From: JAIBCL01 sp031411695
Lineage (GTDB): Bacteria > Verrucomicrobiota > Verrucomicrobiia > Verrucomicrobiales > Verrucomicrobiaceae
NCBI GenBank assembly: GCA_031411695.1
Contig: JANOBO010000192.1
Location: forward strand, 1 to 43,973
DNA: 43,973 bases
Direction of reading: 5' to 3'
Below are positions 16,654 through 25,804 of this stretch, one piece after another; position 1 is the stretch's first letter, and each line of letters starts with the position of its first letter. Below the pieces are notes generated by a model that saw only the letters and a program-made list of their open reading frames with translations, ran no database searches and was not told the origin of the DNA. Both the position numbers and the translations under genes were made by a program.

Positions 16654-17883
16654 TCATCGAAGCTCCAATGCGGCCGCCGTCGCGCGATGCTGTGACGGGC
16701 GGTCAGGCTCGCTGAGCGAGGCAGTCACCCGCCAATGCGCCTTGTCCGCAAAGACGTGATCGATTCGCATCCAAGGCTGTCCGAGTGAAAGTGGATTCCG
16801 GCTGGTGCCAGGAAACGTGAATCCGAATCCAGACCCTGCCTCGCAGTGCGCGTCCCAAAATGCATCGCGCATTCGTTGATGGCAGTAGCCGATGCCTGGC
16901 ATGTTAAAATCACCCGTGACGATCGTCGCCGTCGTTTCTTTTTTTGCCCTTCCCAGCAGTTGATTCACCATCTCGATGCGCTGGTCCCAGCCGCGTTGAT
17001 TCTCCGCTCGTCTGGTGCCGAATCTTGTTCCGGGGATGCCGACCAGTCCGTAGAGAAATCCGCCCAGCCGATACGATGCGAGAGTTTCGCGGGGAGTCGG
17101 CAGATGCACATTGTAGATGACGACGTGGGTGCCGTTCACATCGATGACAAAGCGCGCGGCTACCGTCACCGCTTCCTTCTTCTCCGGCTCCGCGTTCTGG
17201 CCGCCGGGCGTGGCAACCGCAGAGCGAACGGACACCGTGACCAGTTCCTGCGAGAGAATGGGATGCCTGCTCATCAGCGTGAACTCGCCGATGCTCTGTC
17301 CGTGCTTGAACTCCGCATAGGCCGGATCTGCGAGATAACCTGCAGCCAGCCCGCCACCTTCCTGAAAGGCCATCACGTCAGGCCGGACGGTTTCCTTGAA
17401 TGGCTTCATGCTGCCTTTGCCGTGTTGTCCCCGGTTGTTGGTCAGCACGACGAATCGGCCCTTCCCTCCGCCATCTCCCGGAAAGGCGGCTTTTGGAAAC
17501 GGCTTCCACTGGAGGAACGCAATCAAGGAAACCGTGATGCACACCGCGCTGGCGACCAACGCCCGCCATTCCCAAATCAACAGGCAGGCCGGCACCAAGA
17601 CGAACGCCGGCAGAAACCACAGCACCGGCGGCAGGTAGATGCAGAATGCGAAAAAGACATTTCTCTCCCCGACCCACCTCATCAGCACAAACGTCACGAT
17701 CAAGCCCGCAAGATACGCGATCGTGGTCCAGCGCAGCGCCCAGCGTAAAAGGCCCACACAGCCGCTGACCAAGTGCACGCGGCCATCATGAGTCTGAAGC
17801 CCCTCGTTTACGGCTGCGAACTTGGCCGCGATAAAGTTTGCGATTCGTCCTTGTCCCATCTTTTTCCATGGGCGCGGCTCCAT
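16654..17883 (-). CDS. Membrane-anchored endonuclease/exonuclease/phosphatase (EEP) family protein
   Basis: A 409-residue protein. The N-terminal 130 residues contain about three membrane spans (RWTTIAYLAGLIVTFVLMRWV; FFAFCIYLPPVLWFLPAFVLVPACLLIW; ALVASAVCITVSLIAFLQW). The remainder is an EEP fold: TNNRGQHGKG for the usual N-D/N-x-R opening, FQEGG with the metal-binding Glu, VIYNVHLPTP, TGDFNMPG (catalytic Asp-x-Asn) and RIDHVFA (Asp-His pair). It therefore looks like a functional Mg-dependent phosphodiesterase or phosphatase facing outside the cytoplasmic membrane; the substrate could be nucleic acid or lipid. An ATG at 17859 is an alternative start. Confidence 0.85.
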   Translation of the reverse strand: MEPRPWKKMGQGRIANFIAAKFAAVNEGLQTHDGRVHLVSGCVGLLRWALRWTTIAYLAGLIVTFVLMRWVGERNVFFAFCIYLPPVLWFLPAFVLVPACLLIWEWRALVASAVCITVSLIAFLQWKPFPKAAFPGDGGGKGRFVVLTNNRGQHGKGSMKPFKETVRPDVMAFQEGGGLAAGYLADPAYAEFKHGQSIGEFTLMSRHPILSQELVTVSVRSAVATPGGQNAEPEKKEAVTVAARFVIDVNGTHVVIYNVHLPTPRETLASYRLGGFLYGLVGIPGTRFGTRRAENQRGWDQRIEMVNQLLGRAKKETTATIVTGDFNMPGIGYCHQRMRDAFWDAHCEAGSGFGFTFPGTSRNPLSLGQPWMRIDHVFADKAHWRVTASLSEPDRPSQHRATAAALELR

Positions 17884-18066
17884 CACGGAGCGGCACTTCC
17901 CTGCGGCGCGACCCTATTTCATTCGGCACGCCGATTGCAACCGGGACAAACCGAATTCTCCGCCAACACAAGGGTTGATCACACGCCCGTCCGATGCGAC
18001 ACCAGCGGCCGGATGAGCGGACCACCCCTCAGCATCCGACCAAGCACTCTCCCAAGCCAGCACCTC

Positions 18067-19110
18067 ATGGTGATTCTCCTCTCCCACCGAGAAAACCAAT
18101 CGCAACCGGTCAAATATTTTGAATCCGTGCAGATCATCCGCGGCATCGCCGTGCTGCTCGTGCTCCTGGCTCACGCCACGTTTTATCGGCCGGACTTGCA
18201 GCTTCCAGCCGCGCTGCGTTTTCTCGGCGGCTTCCCTCATGAAGGGGTCGCCGCGTTTTTTGTCATCTCCGGTTTTACCTTGCCTTGGTCCCTTCATGTT
18301 GCGCGCTATCGCACCCGCCAGCTTCCTCTCTTCCTGTCCAAGCGTCTCGTCCGGCTGGAGCCTGTCTATCTGGTTGCCGTTCTTTTTGCCGGTCTGGTAT
18401 TCTACATCCAGACACGCCTGCCTCAGTTCCCTGGCGAGGCGTGGACGCCGACCGTGCGGCAGATTGCTCTGCACTTTCTCTATCTGATTCCATTCTCGAG
18501 CGAGAACTGGCTGAACCCCGTTTTCTGGACGCTTGGGGTGGAGTTTCAATTTTACCTGCTCCTCGGGTTGCTGTTTCCCACCCTCATCGCTGTCATCAGG
18601 CGGGCGGGGGCAATTCTCGGCGTCTTCGTTCCGGTGCTGCTCGCGCTTCCGTCCATCTTCCCTGCCCAGCCGCAGTACAGCCTCAGCAATTTCGCCGCGC
18701 TCTTCGCCCTCGGCCTCGTCGTGTTCATGTGGCATGCGAAATTCCTTCACGCAGGCGCGGCCGTGATCGGTGCGCTGGCGACGACCGCCATGTTCAGCCT
18801 TCACAACGATCCCTCCAGCGCATTGGCCTCCGCATGCACCGCCGCGTTCGTCGCCTTTTGGACTCCCCGCAAAAACTGGCTGTCCACGTTTGGGGCGCTC
18901 TCGTACTCGCTCTATGTGCTTCAGCTTCCCGTGGTCTGGGTGGTGATTCGCGGCGGCATGCTCTATTTCAAAACGCCAGGCGGCCATTTTCTCCTTTGGC
19001 TGGCGGCAATCGGAATCTCCATTCTCATTGCTGCGTTGGCTCACCGATTCATCGAGCGCCCGTCGCAAGCGCTCTCCAAGAGAATCCGCTACGGAAACGA
19101 GCCTGGCTGA
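18067..19110 (+). CDS. Acyltransferase 3 family (OafA/NodX-like) membrane protein
   Basis: A 347-residue protein from the ATG at 18067. The open frame runs further upstream but would overlap the divergent EEP gene. The family opening is present (QIIRGIAVLLVLLAHATFY, with conserved Arg and His), followed by FVISGFTLPWSLHVARYRTRQLPLFLSKRLVRLEPVY and about 10 hydrophobic segments, ending in FIERPSQALSKRI. Such enzymes O-acylate sugars of surface glycans at the inner membrane. It opens the polysaccharide region and probably modifies its product. Confidence 0.92.
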   Translation: MVILLSHRENQSQPVKYFESVQIIRGIAVLLVLLAHATFYRPDLQLPAALRFLGGFPHEGVAAFFVISGFTLPWSLHVARYRTRQLPLFLSKRLVRLEPVYLVAVLFAGLVFYIQTRLPQFPGEAWTPTVRQIALHFLYLIPFSSENWLNPVFWTLGVEFQFYLLLGLLFPTLIAVIRRAGAILGVFVPVLLALPSIFPAQPQYSLSNFAALFALGLVVFMWHAKFLHAGAAVIGALATTAMFSLHNDPSSALASACTAAFVAFWTPRKNWLSTFGALSYSLYVLQLPVVWVVIRGGMLYFKTPGGHFLLWLAAIGISILIAALAHRFIERPSQALSKRIRYGNEPG

Positions 19111-19125
19111 GCGTGCGCTCCAGGC

Positions 19126-20454
19126 TCATCTCCAGCTCTCCGTGATGAGATCGGTCGGAAAGACTTTTGGAAAACGACGATGCAGCTCCGCATACGCAGG
19201 GCGCAGCGCCTCGCGCTCTGCCTCGTCTGCGAATGTCGGATGCGGACGCCATTGAGGCTGCGCGATGTCAGCGGTCCATGGCAGGTCCCTGCCCTGCGCC
19301 TCGGCCTTCAACAGCGCGTTGAGTTTCCCCCAGGAAACATGACAGGCCAGGTTTTCGGCGGCCCAGTTTTGCGGTTCCATGTGCGCGATCTCGTTCAGCA
19401 ACGTCATCAAATCTTCCGCGATGTGCCCCGGACGCAGCCGCCTTCCCGTATGTTCGTTGATGTACGCCAGCGGCCCCACATGCGCGTCCGCACGCATCGC
19501 CAGCGCGCATCCGGCAAAGAGGCTTTCCACCGCCGCCACGCAGCAGCCCTCCCGCCTCGTCAGGATCAAGGACACCTTTGCATCGCACTGTTGCGCGGCC
19601 ACCTGCGCGATGGAGATGGACTCATGAATCTGGATCTCCTGATGCGCGCCAAAAACGCGCGCGAGCTGGCGGATGTCATCCCGGCTGCGTCCCGGTTCAC
19701 GCTGGCCGATGAGCACCACCTTCAAATCACGCGGCATCTTCGCCAGCGCGGCAAACAGCTCCCAGTGCCGTTTGAACTCTCCCCAGTTTGCCACCATCAC
19801 GATGTCCGTCCTGCGCTCTGCAAATGGCTTCGGTTCATACAGCGCGGGATTGATCCAGTCACACGGCAGTGTCGGCAGGCATTTGATCCGCGGGTGCAAT
19901 CCCTCGATCGCGCGGATCTCGCCGTGATTGCAGCTCTGCACAAACACGGTGCCCTTCACACGTGCCAACGCCAGCCCGAGCAACGCGTAATCCGTGGGCG
20001 ACCAGCTCGTGGACAAGATCAAATCGTAGCGCTCGTCGATCCAGCGAAAGTCCGGCTCCGGAATGCCCATGAAAAGCCGCGCCCAGTTGTACTCGAAGGT
20101 CATCAGCAGCACGCCCTTCTCGCCTGATTCATTTGGCGACTTCAGCACCACGCTTCGCGTCAGCAGCGGATCCCTTTTCACCAGCTGCGGATACCTCGAA
20201 AAGCGCTCCAACGCGCCCAGCCACACGGCCTCGTCCTCAAATCCGGGACTCTTCGACAGCGCACGCGTGCATGTGGCGATCGCCGCCTCCGACCCCGCCT
20301 GCGTCAGCGCTTTTGCGAGTCCGGCAGCCCTCGCGGAGGGATCAGCTCGTGTCACGGCCCTCAGGTAATTCAGCCGACCGAGGGCGCTGCGACCGGCAGG
20401 CGAGTAGCGCAGCGTGTCCTTCAGGGGAATTAAAAAGCGTTGCGCCAGACTCAT
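19126..20454 (-). CDS. Glycosyltransferase (GT-B fold, GT1/GT4-like)
   Basis: A 442-residue protein from the ATG at 20454; the frame is open to 20520 but would overlap the divergent gene. The N-terminal half is helical and unusual. The C-terminal half reads as the GT-B donor domain: DIVMVANWGEFKRHWELFAAL, LKVVLIGQREPGRSRDDIRQLA, IHESISIAQVAAQQCDAKVSLILTRREGCCVAAVESLFAGCALAM. The Glu-rich ERFG-type segment is typical of nucleotide-sugar binding in GT4-like enzymes. Donor and acceptor are unknown. It converges on the acyltransferase gene, 15 bases apart, and is divergent from the GNAT gene with only 57 bases between starts. Confidence 0.72.
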   Translation of the reverse strand: MSLAQRFLIPLKDTLRYSPAGRSALGRLNYLRAVTRADPSARAAGLAKALTQAGSEAAIATCTRALSKSPGFEDEAVWLGALERFSRYPQLVKRDPLLTRSVVLKSPNESGEKGVLLMTFEYNWARLFMGIPEPDFRWIDERYDLILSTSWSPTDYALLGLALARVKGTVFVQSCNHGEIRAIEGLHPRIKCLPTLPCDWINPALYEPKPFAERRTDIVMVANWGEFKRHWELFAALAKMPRDLKVVLIGQREPGRSRDDIRQLARVFGAHQEIQIHESISIAQVAAQQCDAKVSLILTRREGCCVAAVESLFAGCALAMRADAHVGPLAYINEHTGRRLRPGHIAEDLMTLLNEIAHMEPQNWAAENLACHVSWGKLNALLKAEAQGRDLPWTADIAQPQWRPHPTFADEAEREALRPAYAELHRRFPKVFPTDLITESWR

Positions 20455-20511
20455 GAATTGCCCGCCAGCGTCGAAGGTTGTATTTGAGCTCGCACCATCC
20501 GACCACACAAC

Positions 20512-21633
20512 ATGCCGCAAGCGGTCCTGACAACATCATCTGAGATTCAAGTGCGCCGGATCAGCGGCCCGGCGGAGTGGAAGGCGCTCGAAGTCTCGTG
20601 GCGCGAGCTTCTGTCCGACAGCCCCGCCGACGCCCTCTTTCTCTGCTGGGAATGGCTCGACACCTGGCTCGACGTGTATGGCGACGGCGGCGATTGGGTG
20701 ATCCTCACCGCGCACGATCACGCCGGCCGGCTTCTCGGCGTCGCACCGATGATGATCGATCGCGGCGCCGGCAAATTTGGCAGACACCTGCGCCGGCTGC
20801 TGCTCATCGGTCAAAAGGCCGACACCGCCTCCGAGTATCTCGACTGGATTCTCCGTCGTGGCTTCGAGCCGCAAGTGACGCGGGCATTTTGCCACCACAT
20901 CCACTCCCAGCTCGCGGCAGACTGGGACATTCTCCAGTTCGACTCCATGCGCGCTGACTCGGTGACCATCCCTTTGCTCACCTCCGAGTTCGCACGCCAA
21001 CGATCGCCACTCGCCGTCACCGTCACGACGACCGCGCCCTACCTCACGCTGCCACCCGATTGGGAGGCCTTTCTGGATCAGCAGCGCGCGAAGTTTCGCC
21101 AGCGCTGGAACAAATTTCATCGCGACCACGCGATCACCGTGCGCATCGCCGGCCGCGATTTCAGCGTGGCGGACGGCATGAGGAAGATCCGGGAGTTAAA
21201 CGAATCCCGCTGGGGTGAGAAGCGGCAGAGCTTTCTCTCCGAGCGCTACATCCGCTTTCATGACCGCGTCGCCGCCCGTCTGCACGAGCGGGGTCATCTG
21301 CTGCTCATCTTTCTCGAGGCCGATGGCGCGATCATCGCCGGCCGCTACGACTTCGCATATGGCGGCAAAGGCTGGAGCTTTCAAGGCGGCTGGGTCCCCG
21401 AATGGGAGAAGCACAGCGCCGGCAAGATGATGCTCACGCACGTCATGAAGCAGTGCATGGCGCAGGGCCTCAGCGAGTACGACTTCCTCGGCGGCGCCGC
21501 GTCCTACAAAACGGAATGGAGCGATGCCGCGCGTGACATGGTCAGCGTGCATGGCGCCAACGGGAAATCCCCGCGCGGCCGCCTCTATCTCTTCCTGAAG
21601 GCATTGAAGGCCCGCACGCGGGCCGGGCGGTAA
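20512..21633 (+). CDS. GNAT-superfamily N-acyltransferase (CelD/BioF2-like, FemAB-type)
   Basis: A 373-residue protein of the Acetyltransf_6 (CelD/BioF2) group. An N-terminal half-domain (WRELLSDSPADALFLCWEWLDTWLDVYG) is followed by the acceptor/donor GNAT domain with AKFRQRWNKFHRDH, INESRWGE-like (LNESRWGEKRQSF), IIAGRYDFAYGGKGWSFQGGW and YDFLGGAASYKTEW. Members are usually found in exopolysaccharide loci, where they are thought to attach acyl or aminoacyl groups to sugars. It is followed 58 bases later by a methyltransferase on the same strand, probably one transcript. Confidence 0.85.
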   Translation: MPQAVLTTSSEIQVRRISGPAEWKALEVSWRELLSDSPADALFLCWEWLDTWLDVYGDGGDWVILTAHDHAGRLLGVAPMMIDRGAGKFGRHLRRLLLIGQKADTASEYLDWILRRGFEPQVTRAFCHHIHSQLAADWDILQFDSMRADSVTIPLLTSEFARQRSPLAVTVTTTAPYLTLPPDWEAFLDQQRAKFRQRWNKFHRDHAITVRIAGRDFSVADGMRKIRELNESRWGEKRQSFLSERYIRFHDRVAARLHERGHLLLIFLEADGAIIAGRYDFAYGGKGWSFQGGWVPEWEKHSAGKMMLTHVMKQCMAQGLSEYDFLGGAASYKTEWSDAARDMVSVHGANGKSPRGRLYLFLKALKARTRAGR

Positions 21634-21691
21634 CTGCCTTGACGCCCCGGCCCCTGCGGACACGTTGCGCGCCAATCTCACCCGCTCATCC

Positions 21692-22483
21692 ATGGTCACC
21701 GACTTCAGCCACGAACTCTACGAGGACACCGAGACCGTCGGCTATTACGCCAACCGCAACAGCCTGCTCTTCGGCGAGGAGACGCTGATGCGCGAGGTCG
21801 GCCCCGGCCTCGCCGGCGCGCGCGTGCTCGACATTGGAGTCGGCGCCGGTCGCACCACGCCATTTCTCATGGCGTACAAACCAGCGCGCTATGTCGGCGT
21901 CGATTACGCCGCCGCGATGGTGGACTGCTGCGTGAAAAGGTTCCCCGGAATGGATTTCCGCGTGGCCGATGCGCGTGACATGAAGGAATTTGCGGACGGC
22001 GAATTTGATTTCGTTCTGTTCTCCTGGAATGGCATCGACAGCGTGAGCCACGAGGGCCGCCTTCAGGTTCTCGCCGAAGTCTTCCGGCTGCTAAGGCCCG
22101 GCGGCCGCTTTGTTTTCTCATCCGCCAACGGTCGGAAGCTTCCGGCCAAGCCGTGGTCGATGGAAGCCATCAAGAACATGGATCTGAAGCTGACGCCACG
22201 AAACGTCCTCTACGGCGCGAAGGAATTCCTCTCCGCCTGCCGCAACTACGTCTCGCGCCTGCCCGCGCAGGAGTTCCACGACGACTACTCGATCCGCATC
22301 GATCCCGGACACAATTTCCGTCTCCTGCGGTATTTGATCACGCCGGACAAACAGGCCAGGCAACTCGCCGCCACCGGCTTTATCAACGTGCGCGCTGTGG
22401 ACAAACAAGGCGCGTATCGCGACGTGAATGATCCCACCTTTGCCGCGTGTCCTGTCGGCTACCTGTGCGAGAAGCCGCTGTGA
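21692..22483 (+). CDS. Class I SAM-dependent methyltransferase
   Basis: A 263-residue protein from the ATG at 21692 (an earlier in-frame ATG at 21665 is possible). The Rossmann SAM site is clear: motif I VLDIGVGAGRTTPFL, motif II Asp in YVGVDYAAAMVD, FRVADARDM, and FDFVLFSWNGIDSVSHEGRLQVLAEVFRLLRPGGRFVFSS. The target is unknown; in this locus a sugar or glycolipid methyl transfer is likely. It lies downstream of the GNAT gene on the same strand. Confidence 0.88.
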   Translation: MVTDFSHELYEDTETVGYYANRNSLLFGEETLMREVGPGLAGARVLDIGVGAGRTTPFLMAYKPARYVGVDYAAAMVDCCVKRFPGMDFRVADARDMKEFADGEFDFVLFSWNGIDSVSHEGRLQVLAEVFRLLRPGGRFVFSSANGRKLPAKPWSMEAIKNMDLKLTPRNVLYGAKEFLSACRNYVSRLPAQEFHDDYSIRIDPGHNFRLLRYLITPDKQARQLAATGFINVRAVDKQGAYRDVNDPTFAACPVGYLCEKPL

Positions 22484-22517
22484 TTTCCCGGCACTGACCT
22501 CGTGAGGAGGCGCCCGC

Positions 22518-23804
22518 CTACATCGTCCGTGAGACGAGCGACTCAAGAAGCTCGTCGAGCCTCTCGTTCACGTGATCGATTCGAAACCGCAAGGCAGCCT
22601 CGCGCGATTTCGCTGACACATCCCAATCCCCAGCTTCCCACTGTGCGAGCAACCGCTCAAACTCAGCGGCAATGTCCGCGGGCTTGCTCAGGTCGGCATA
22701 GGCCAGGTCGCACTCCCGCAGCACATCATGCACGGCGCTGTCAGGTTCGGTCAGGCCGAGCACAGGTTTGGAATAAGGCAGGTACTCGATGAGCTTTGTC
22801 GGCAGGAAAATCCCGCCGAAGCCCGGTGTGTCGAGCACGAGAAGCAAATCGCTCTGATCGATCATCTCCTGGCACTTTTGAAATGAGACCGACGGCAGCA
22901 GCTCCACGACTCGGGTCAGCCCCAGCGCGTCCGCCTGCGCCTGGTAGCGCGCCGTGTCCTCGCCGACGAAGGTCAGCTTCAGCCGGCCCTCGAGCGCGCG
23001 CTTCTCATTCAGCAGCGCGAGCCCGGCAAAGAGCTTGTCGGGATCACGCAGCCCTGGAATAAAGGAGCCCGCATGAAGCGCGTGCAGCGCGCGCGTGCCG
23101 GCACCCGCCACGGGTGCGGGCGGCTTCTCCAGCGGCGCGTAGCCGTGCGGGATGATGCGCACCTTGTCGCGCGCCCACGGATACTGGCCCAGCAGCCGCT
23201 CGGCGAGCTTAGTGCTCACGATGACGATGAGGTCCGCCTCGCGAAACACGCGGCTCTCCAGTTGCCAGCCGATCCAGATCTGAAAGCGGTTCATCGGCTC
23301 GCCCAGCCACGGATCGCTGATGTGCGCGATCCATGGCAGGCCGGTCGCGCGTTTGAGGAACCACGCTGTCACATTGCTCACATGCTTCGTCGCGCGCGAA
23401 TAGATGAGGGCCGGACGATTTTTTTTCAGCCAGCGCTTGCCCGCAGGCACAGAGGAAAACAGCCAGAATAAGAAGATCTCCGGCATGATCCACTGATGAA
23501 GAACGGTGAGCACGATGCGCGCGAGGCGCGGCCAGCGCTTGCGCAGCACCGCGTCATAGCTCGGCGTGCGGATCACCTCGAGGTCGGCGGGCAGGCCGTC
23601 GAGCATCCCGCGATCCATGCCCTGATGCATGTGCTCCATTGTGGTGGTCATCACGGACACACGCCAGCCGCGCCGCAGGAGATCCAGCGTGTTCAGCTTC
23701 ACCAGCGACGATTCGGGTCCGGATGTCGGCGGGAAATTATGCGACACAAGAAACACGCGGCCTTTCGACGGGGCGGTGCTCGATGCTGGCGGCGATGGCG
23801 GCAT
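22518..23804 (-). CDS. Glycosyltransferase family 4
   Basis: A 428-residue protein from the ATG at 23804; the frame opens at 23870 but would overlap the preceding FemAB-like gene. GT4 hallmarks: N-terminal acceptor domain RVFLVSHNFPPTSGPESSLVKLNTLDLLRRGWRVSVMT, then LIVIVSTKLAERLLGQYPWARDKVRIIPHGY, the donor domain LKLTFVGEDTARYQAQADALGL and SDLLLVLDTPGFGGIFLPTKLIEYLPYSKPVLGL. It transfers a sugar from a nucleotide donor at the cytoplasmic face. It lies 29 bases downstream of the FemAB-like gene on the same strand. Confidence 0.9.
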   Translation of the reverse strand: MPPSPPASSTAPSKGRVFLVSHNFPPTSGPESSLVKLNTLDLLRRGWRVSVMTTTMEHMHQGMDRGMLDGLPADLEVIRTPSYDAVLRKRWPRLARIVLTVLHQWIMPEIFLFWLFSSVPAGKRWLKKNRPALIYSRATKHVSNVTAWFLKRATGLPWIAHISDPWLGEPMNRFQIWIGWQLESRVFREADLIVIVSTKLAERLLGQYPWARDKVRIIPHGYAPLEKPPAPVAGAGTRALHALHAGSFIPGLRDPDKLFAGLALLNEKRALEGRLKLTFVGEDTARYQAQADALGLTRVVELLPSVSFQKCQEMIDQSDLLLVLDTPGFGGIFLPTKLIEYLPYSKPVLGLTEPDSAVHDVLRECDLAYADLSKPADIAAEFERLLAQWEAGDWDVSAKSREAALRFRIDHVNERLDELLESLVSRTM

Positions 23805-23833
23805 TTCGGACAAGGACACGGTGTTCGTTGGAA

Positions 23834-24571
23834 CTAAAGCGGATCGCCGCGATCCAGGATGCGCTTCCACAGGAACCAGGGAAGCGAGTAATAGCTGCTC
23901 ACCTCCTTGAGCTGCACGGGGAACTGCTGCTTGAACTTGTTCACGCTCTCCAGCCCCTGCGTTGTGTCGCCGAAATAACCGAAGTCAAAATCGTCGCAGC
24001 CGTGCTCCGCGACCATCTCGATGTCCTTCCAAAAGTGGCAGAGGTTGAACCGCGCGAGCGTGTTCCGCTCCTGGCTCGTCGTCGCCTCACGAAACAGCGT
24101 GGCAGCCCACAGCAGCGTGCCGCGCTTCGTCTGCCGGTCGATGAAGTAGCCGTGCATGCCGAGCGTGACGCCTTCATGGACCGCCTTGGTCACCACCATG
24201 TCCGGCCAGTAAAGCCCCAGCCGGCCGCGATGCATCGGCGGGAAGTTTTCCTTGCTGCGCGCGAAGGCGTCATACATCTCGGCGAAGGCATCGGCGCTTT
24301 GCTCGGGCTCGGTGACGAGACCCTCCTTCGCAGCGCGGCGGATCTTGTACCGCGTGTCGGAGTTCATCGTCTCCATCAGCGGCGCGGTGCCATGGCGGAG
24401 ATCGAGGAAGAATGCCTGCTTCGGCACGCGCACAAAACCGGCGCACGGCCTCGTGGCCAGACAGTCATTGTAAACGCTGAAGCCGAGCGCGCTCCCGGTC
24501 GTGGGGCGGTCCGCAAGCCAGATGTTTTTGACGTGCAGGCCGAACCGCAGTGGCATTTTGACAACGATCAT
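23834..24571 (-). CDS. FemAB/GNAT-like acyl(aminoacyl)transferase, short form
   Basis: A 245-residue protein with the FemAB-type C-terminal GNAT domain: METMNSDTRYKIRRAAKEGLV (basic acceptor helix), MHGYFIDRQTKRGTLLWAATLF, ARFNLCHFWKDIEMVAEHGCDDFDFGYFG, and the closing GLESVNKFKQQFPVQLKEV typical of the family. Typical FemAB proteins have about 330-400 residues with two GNAT domains; here the first appears reduced. Probably it modifies a glycan or peptide with an acyl or aminoacyl group. The start is uncertain by a few codons (Met1 or Met6). Confidence 0.72.
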   Translation of the reverse strand: MIVVKMPLRFGLHVKNIWLADRPTTGSALGFSVYNDCLATRPCAGFVRVPKQAFFLDLRHGTAPLMETMNSDTRYKIRRAAKEGLVTEPEQSADAFAEMYDAFARSKENFPPMHRGRLGLYWPDMVVTKAVHEGVTLGMHGYFIDRQTKRGTLLWAATLFREATTSQERNTLARFNLCHFWKDIEMVAEHGCDDFDFGYFGDTTQGLESVNKFKQQFPVQLKEVSSYYSLPWFLWKRILDRGDPL

Positions 24572-24709
24572 CGTTTGGAACCCATCATTCTCGCCGGCCG
24601 CTCAAAACCGAAGAGCTTGTCCGCCAAAAGGCCGGTTCTCTTGCATACGAAAGTCATCTCTGCAAGCTGCTTGCCCGCTCCCGACGGCGATGCGCCCTCA
24701 TCCGACGAC

Positions 24710-25804
24710 ATGAACTTCATCTCGCGAATCGAATCCTTTTTCTCGCAGCGGTTCGGGTCCCGCCCTGCCCTCTACGTGCCCACGGGTCGTTTCGGCCTGT
24801 GGCTGGCGCTGCGGCACTCGCTGCCAGCCTCTGCGCGCGTGCTGGTTTCCCCTGTGACCTGCGAGCAGGTGGTGCTCGCGCTGCTCGCCGCAGGGATGAA
24901 GCCGGTGTTGGGTCCGGTGAATCCGGCGTCGGGGAACCTCGATGCGCGCGCGCTGACGGATGACCACTGGCAGGGCATTGATGCGGTGCTGACGACGAAC
25001 CTCTACGGCCTCCCCGATGACATGCACGCCTTGTGTGCCGAGACCGAGTCCCGCCGCATCGTGCTGATCGAGGACGCATGTCATGCGTTCGACACGTCAG
25101 TGGAAGGACAGCGCATCGGCGACTTTGGTGCTTGTGCCGTCTTCAGTCTCGCGAAGCACCTCGGCGGCTCGGGAGGTGTGCTGTTGTTTCGTCAGGAGAG
25201 GGATCGCGAGGCATTGCAGCGCATGATGCGGGAGGGACTCGGCAGCCGCTTCATCGACCGGCTGCGCGCGCTCGGAGGAAAAGTGCTGCCGCGCTCCTGT
25301 CCTGCGGCAGCGGCAGGTCACCGCACCGCTTATGACCGCGCCGCGCTGGAGCGCGCCATTCGTTGCGCGCCGGACATCAAGGCCTTCGACGCGTTTCTGG
25401 GTGAAGGCAGAAGCTCTTACCGATGCATGCCGACGACACATGATCAGGCATCGACGTTAGCCGCACTTGAAGGATGGGAGACGGAAGGCGCGCGGAGGCG
25501 CGAGTGCGTCCGCGCGTTTCTCGAGTCCGGCTCGCTCCCGGCCGGCGTGACCCTGCCCGCCCACTCCACTCCGCTGCGCATTCCGTTCTTCGTTGAGCGG
25601 CGCGAGGGAGCCATCGCAAAGCTGGCGGCCAATGGCATCCGCGTCTCGCTCGTCTATGATCCGCCGCTGCACGAGCACTTCCCTTCACTGCCATCTCAAA
25701 GCGTGCGCTGGACTGCGGACTGCGCGCGCTGGTGCGACAGCGTGCTGCCCATCGCGCCCGGCGATCTCGCAAAATTTGCCCAATTGCGCGACGGCCTGAT
25801 TTAG
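24710..25804 (+). CDS. DegT/DnrJ/EryC1-family PLP aminotransferase-like protein
   Basis: A 364-residue protein from the ATG at 24710; the frame is open far upstream but antisense to other genes there. A PLP fold-type I pattern is seen: RPALYVPTGRFGLWLALRHSLP, ARVLVSPVTCEQVVLALLAAGMKPV, LIEDACHAFDT (the Asp that contacts the pyridine nitrogen) and FSLAKHLGGSGG with K149 in the Schiff-base position. It is divergent from the usual DegT consensus but keeps the key residues, so an amino-sugar aminotransferase role is likely. Its stop interlocks with that of the convergent deacetylase gene. Confidence 0.8.
   Translation: MNFISRIESFFSQRFGSRPALYVPTGRFGLWLALRHSLPASARVLVSPVTCEQVVLALLAAGMKPVLGPVNPASGNLDARALTDDHWQGIDAVLTTNLYGLPDDMHALCAETESRRIVLIEDACHAFDTSVEGQRIGDFGACAVFSLAKHLGGSGGVLLFRQERDREALQRMMREGLGSRFIDRLRALGGKVLPRSCPAAAAGHRTAYDRAALERAIRCAPDIKAFDAFLGEGRSSYRCMPTTHDQASTLAALEGWETEGARRRECVRAFLESGSLPAGVTLPAHSTPLRIPFFVERREGAIAKLAANGIRVSLVYDPPLHEHFPSLPSQSVRWTADCARWCDSVLPIAPGDLAKFAQLRDGLI

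Noticed and set aside
23639..24709. N-terminal extension of the DegT-like frame
   Set aside because: It lies antisense to the FemAB-like and glycosyltransferase genes and lacks PLP-enzyme similarity; homology begins at 24710.
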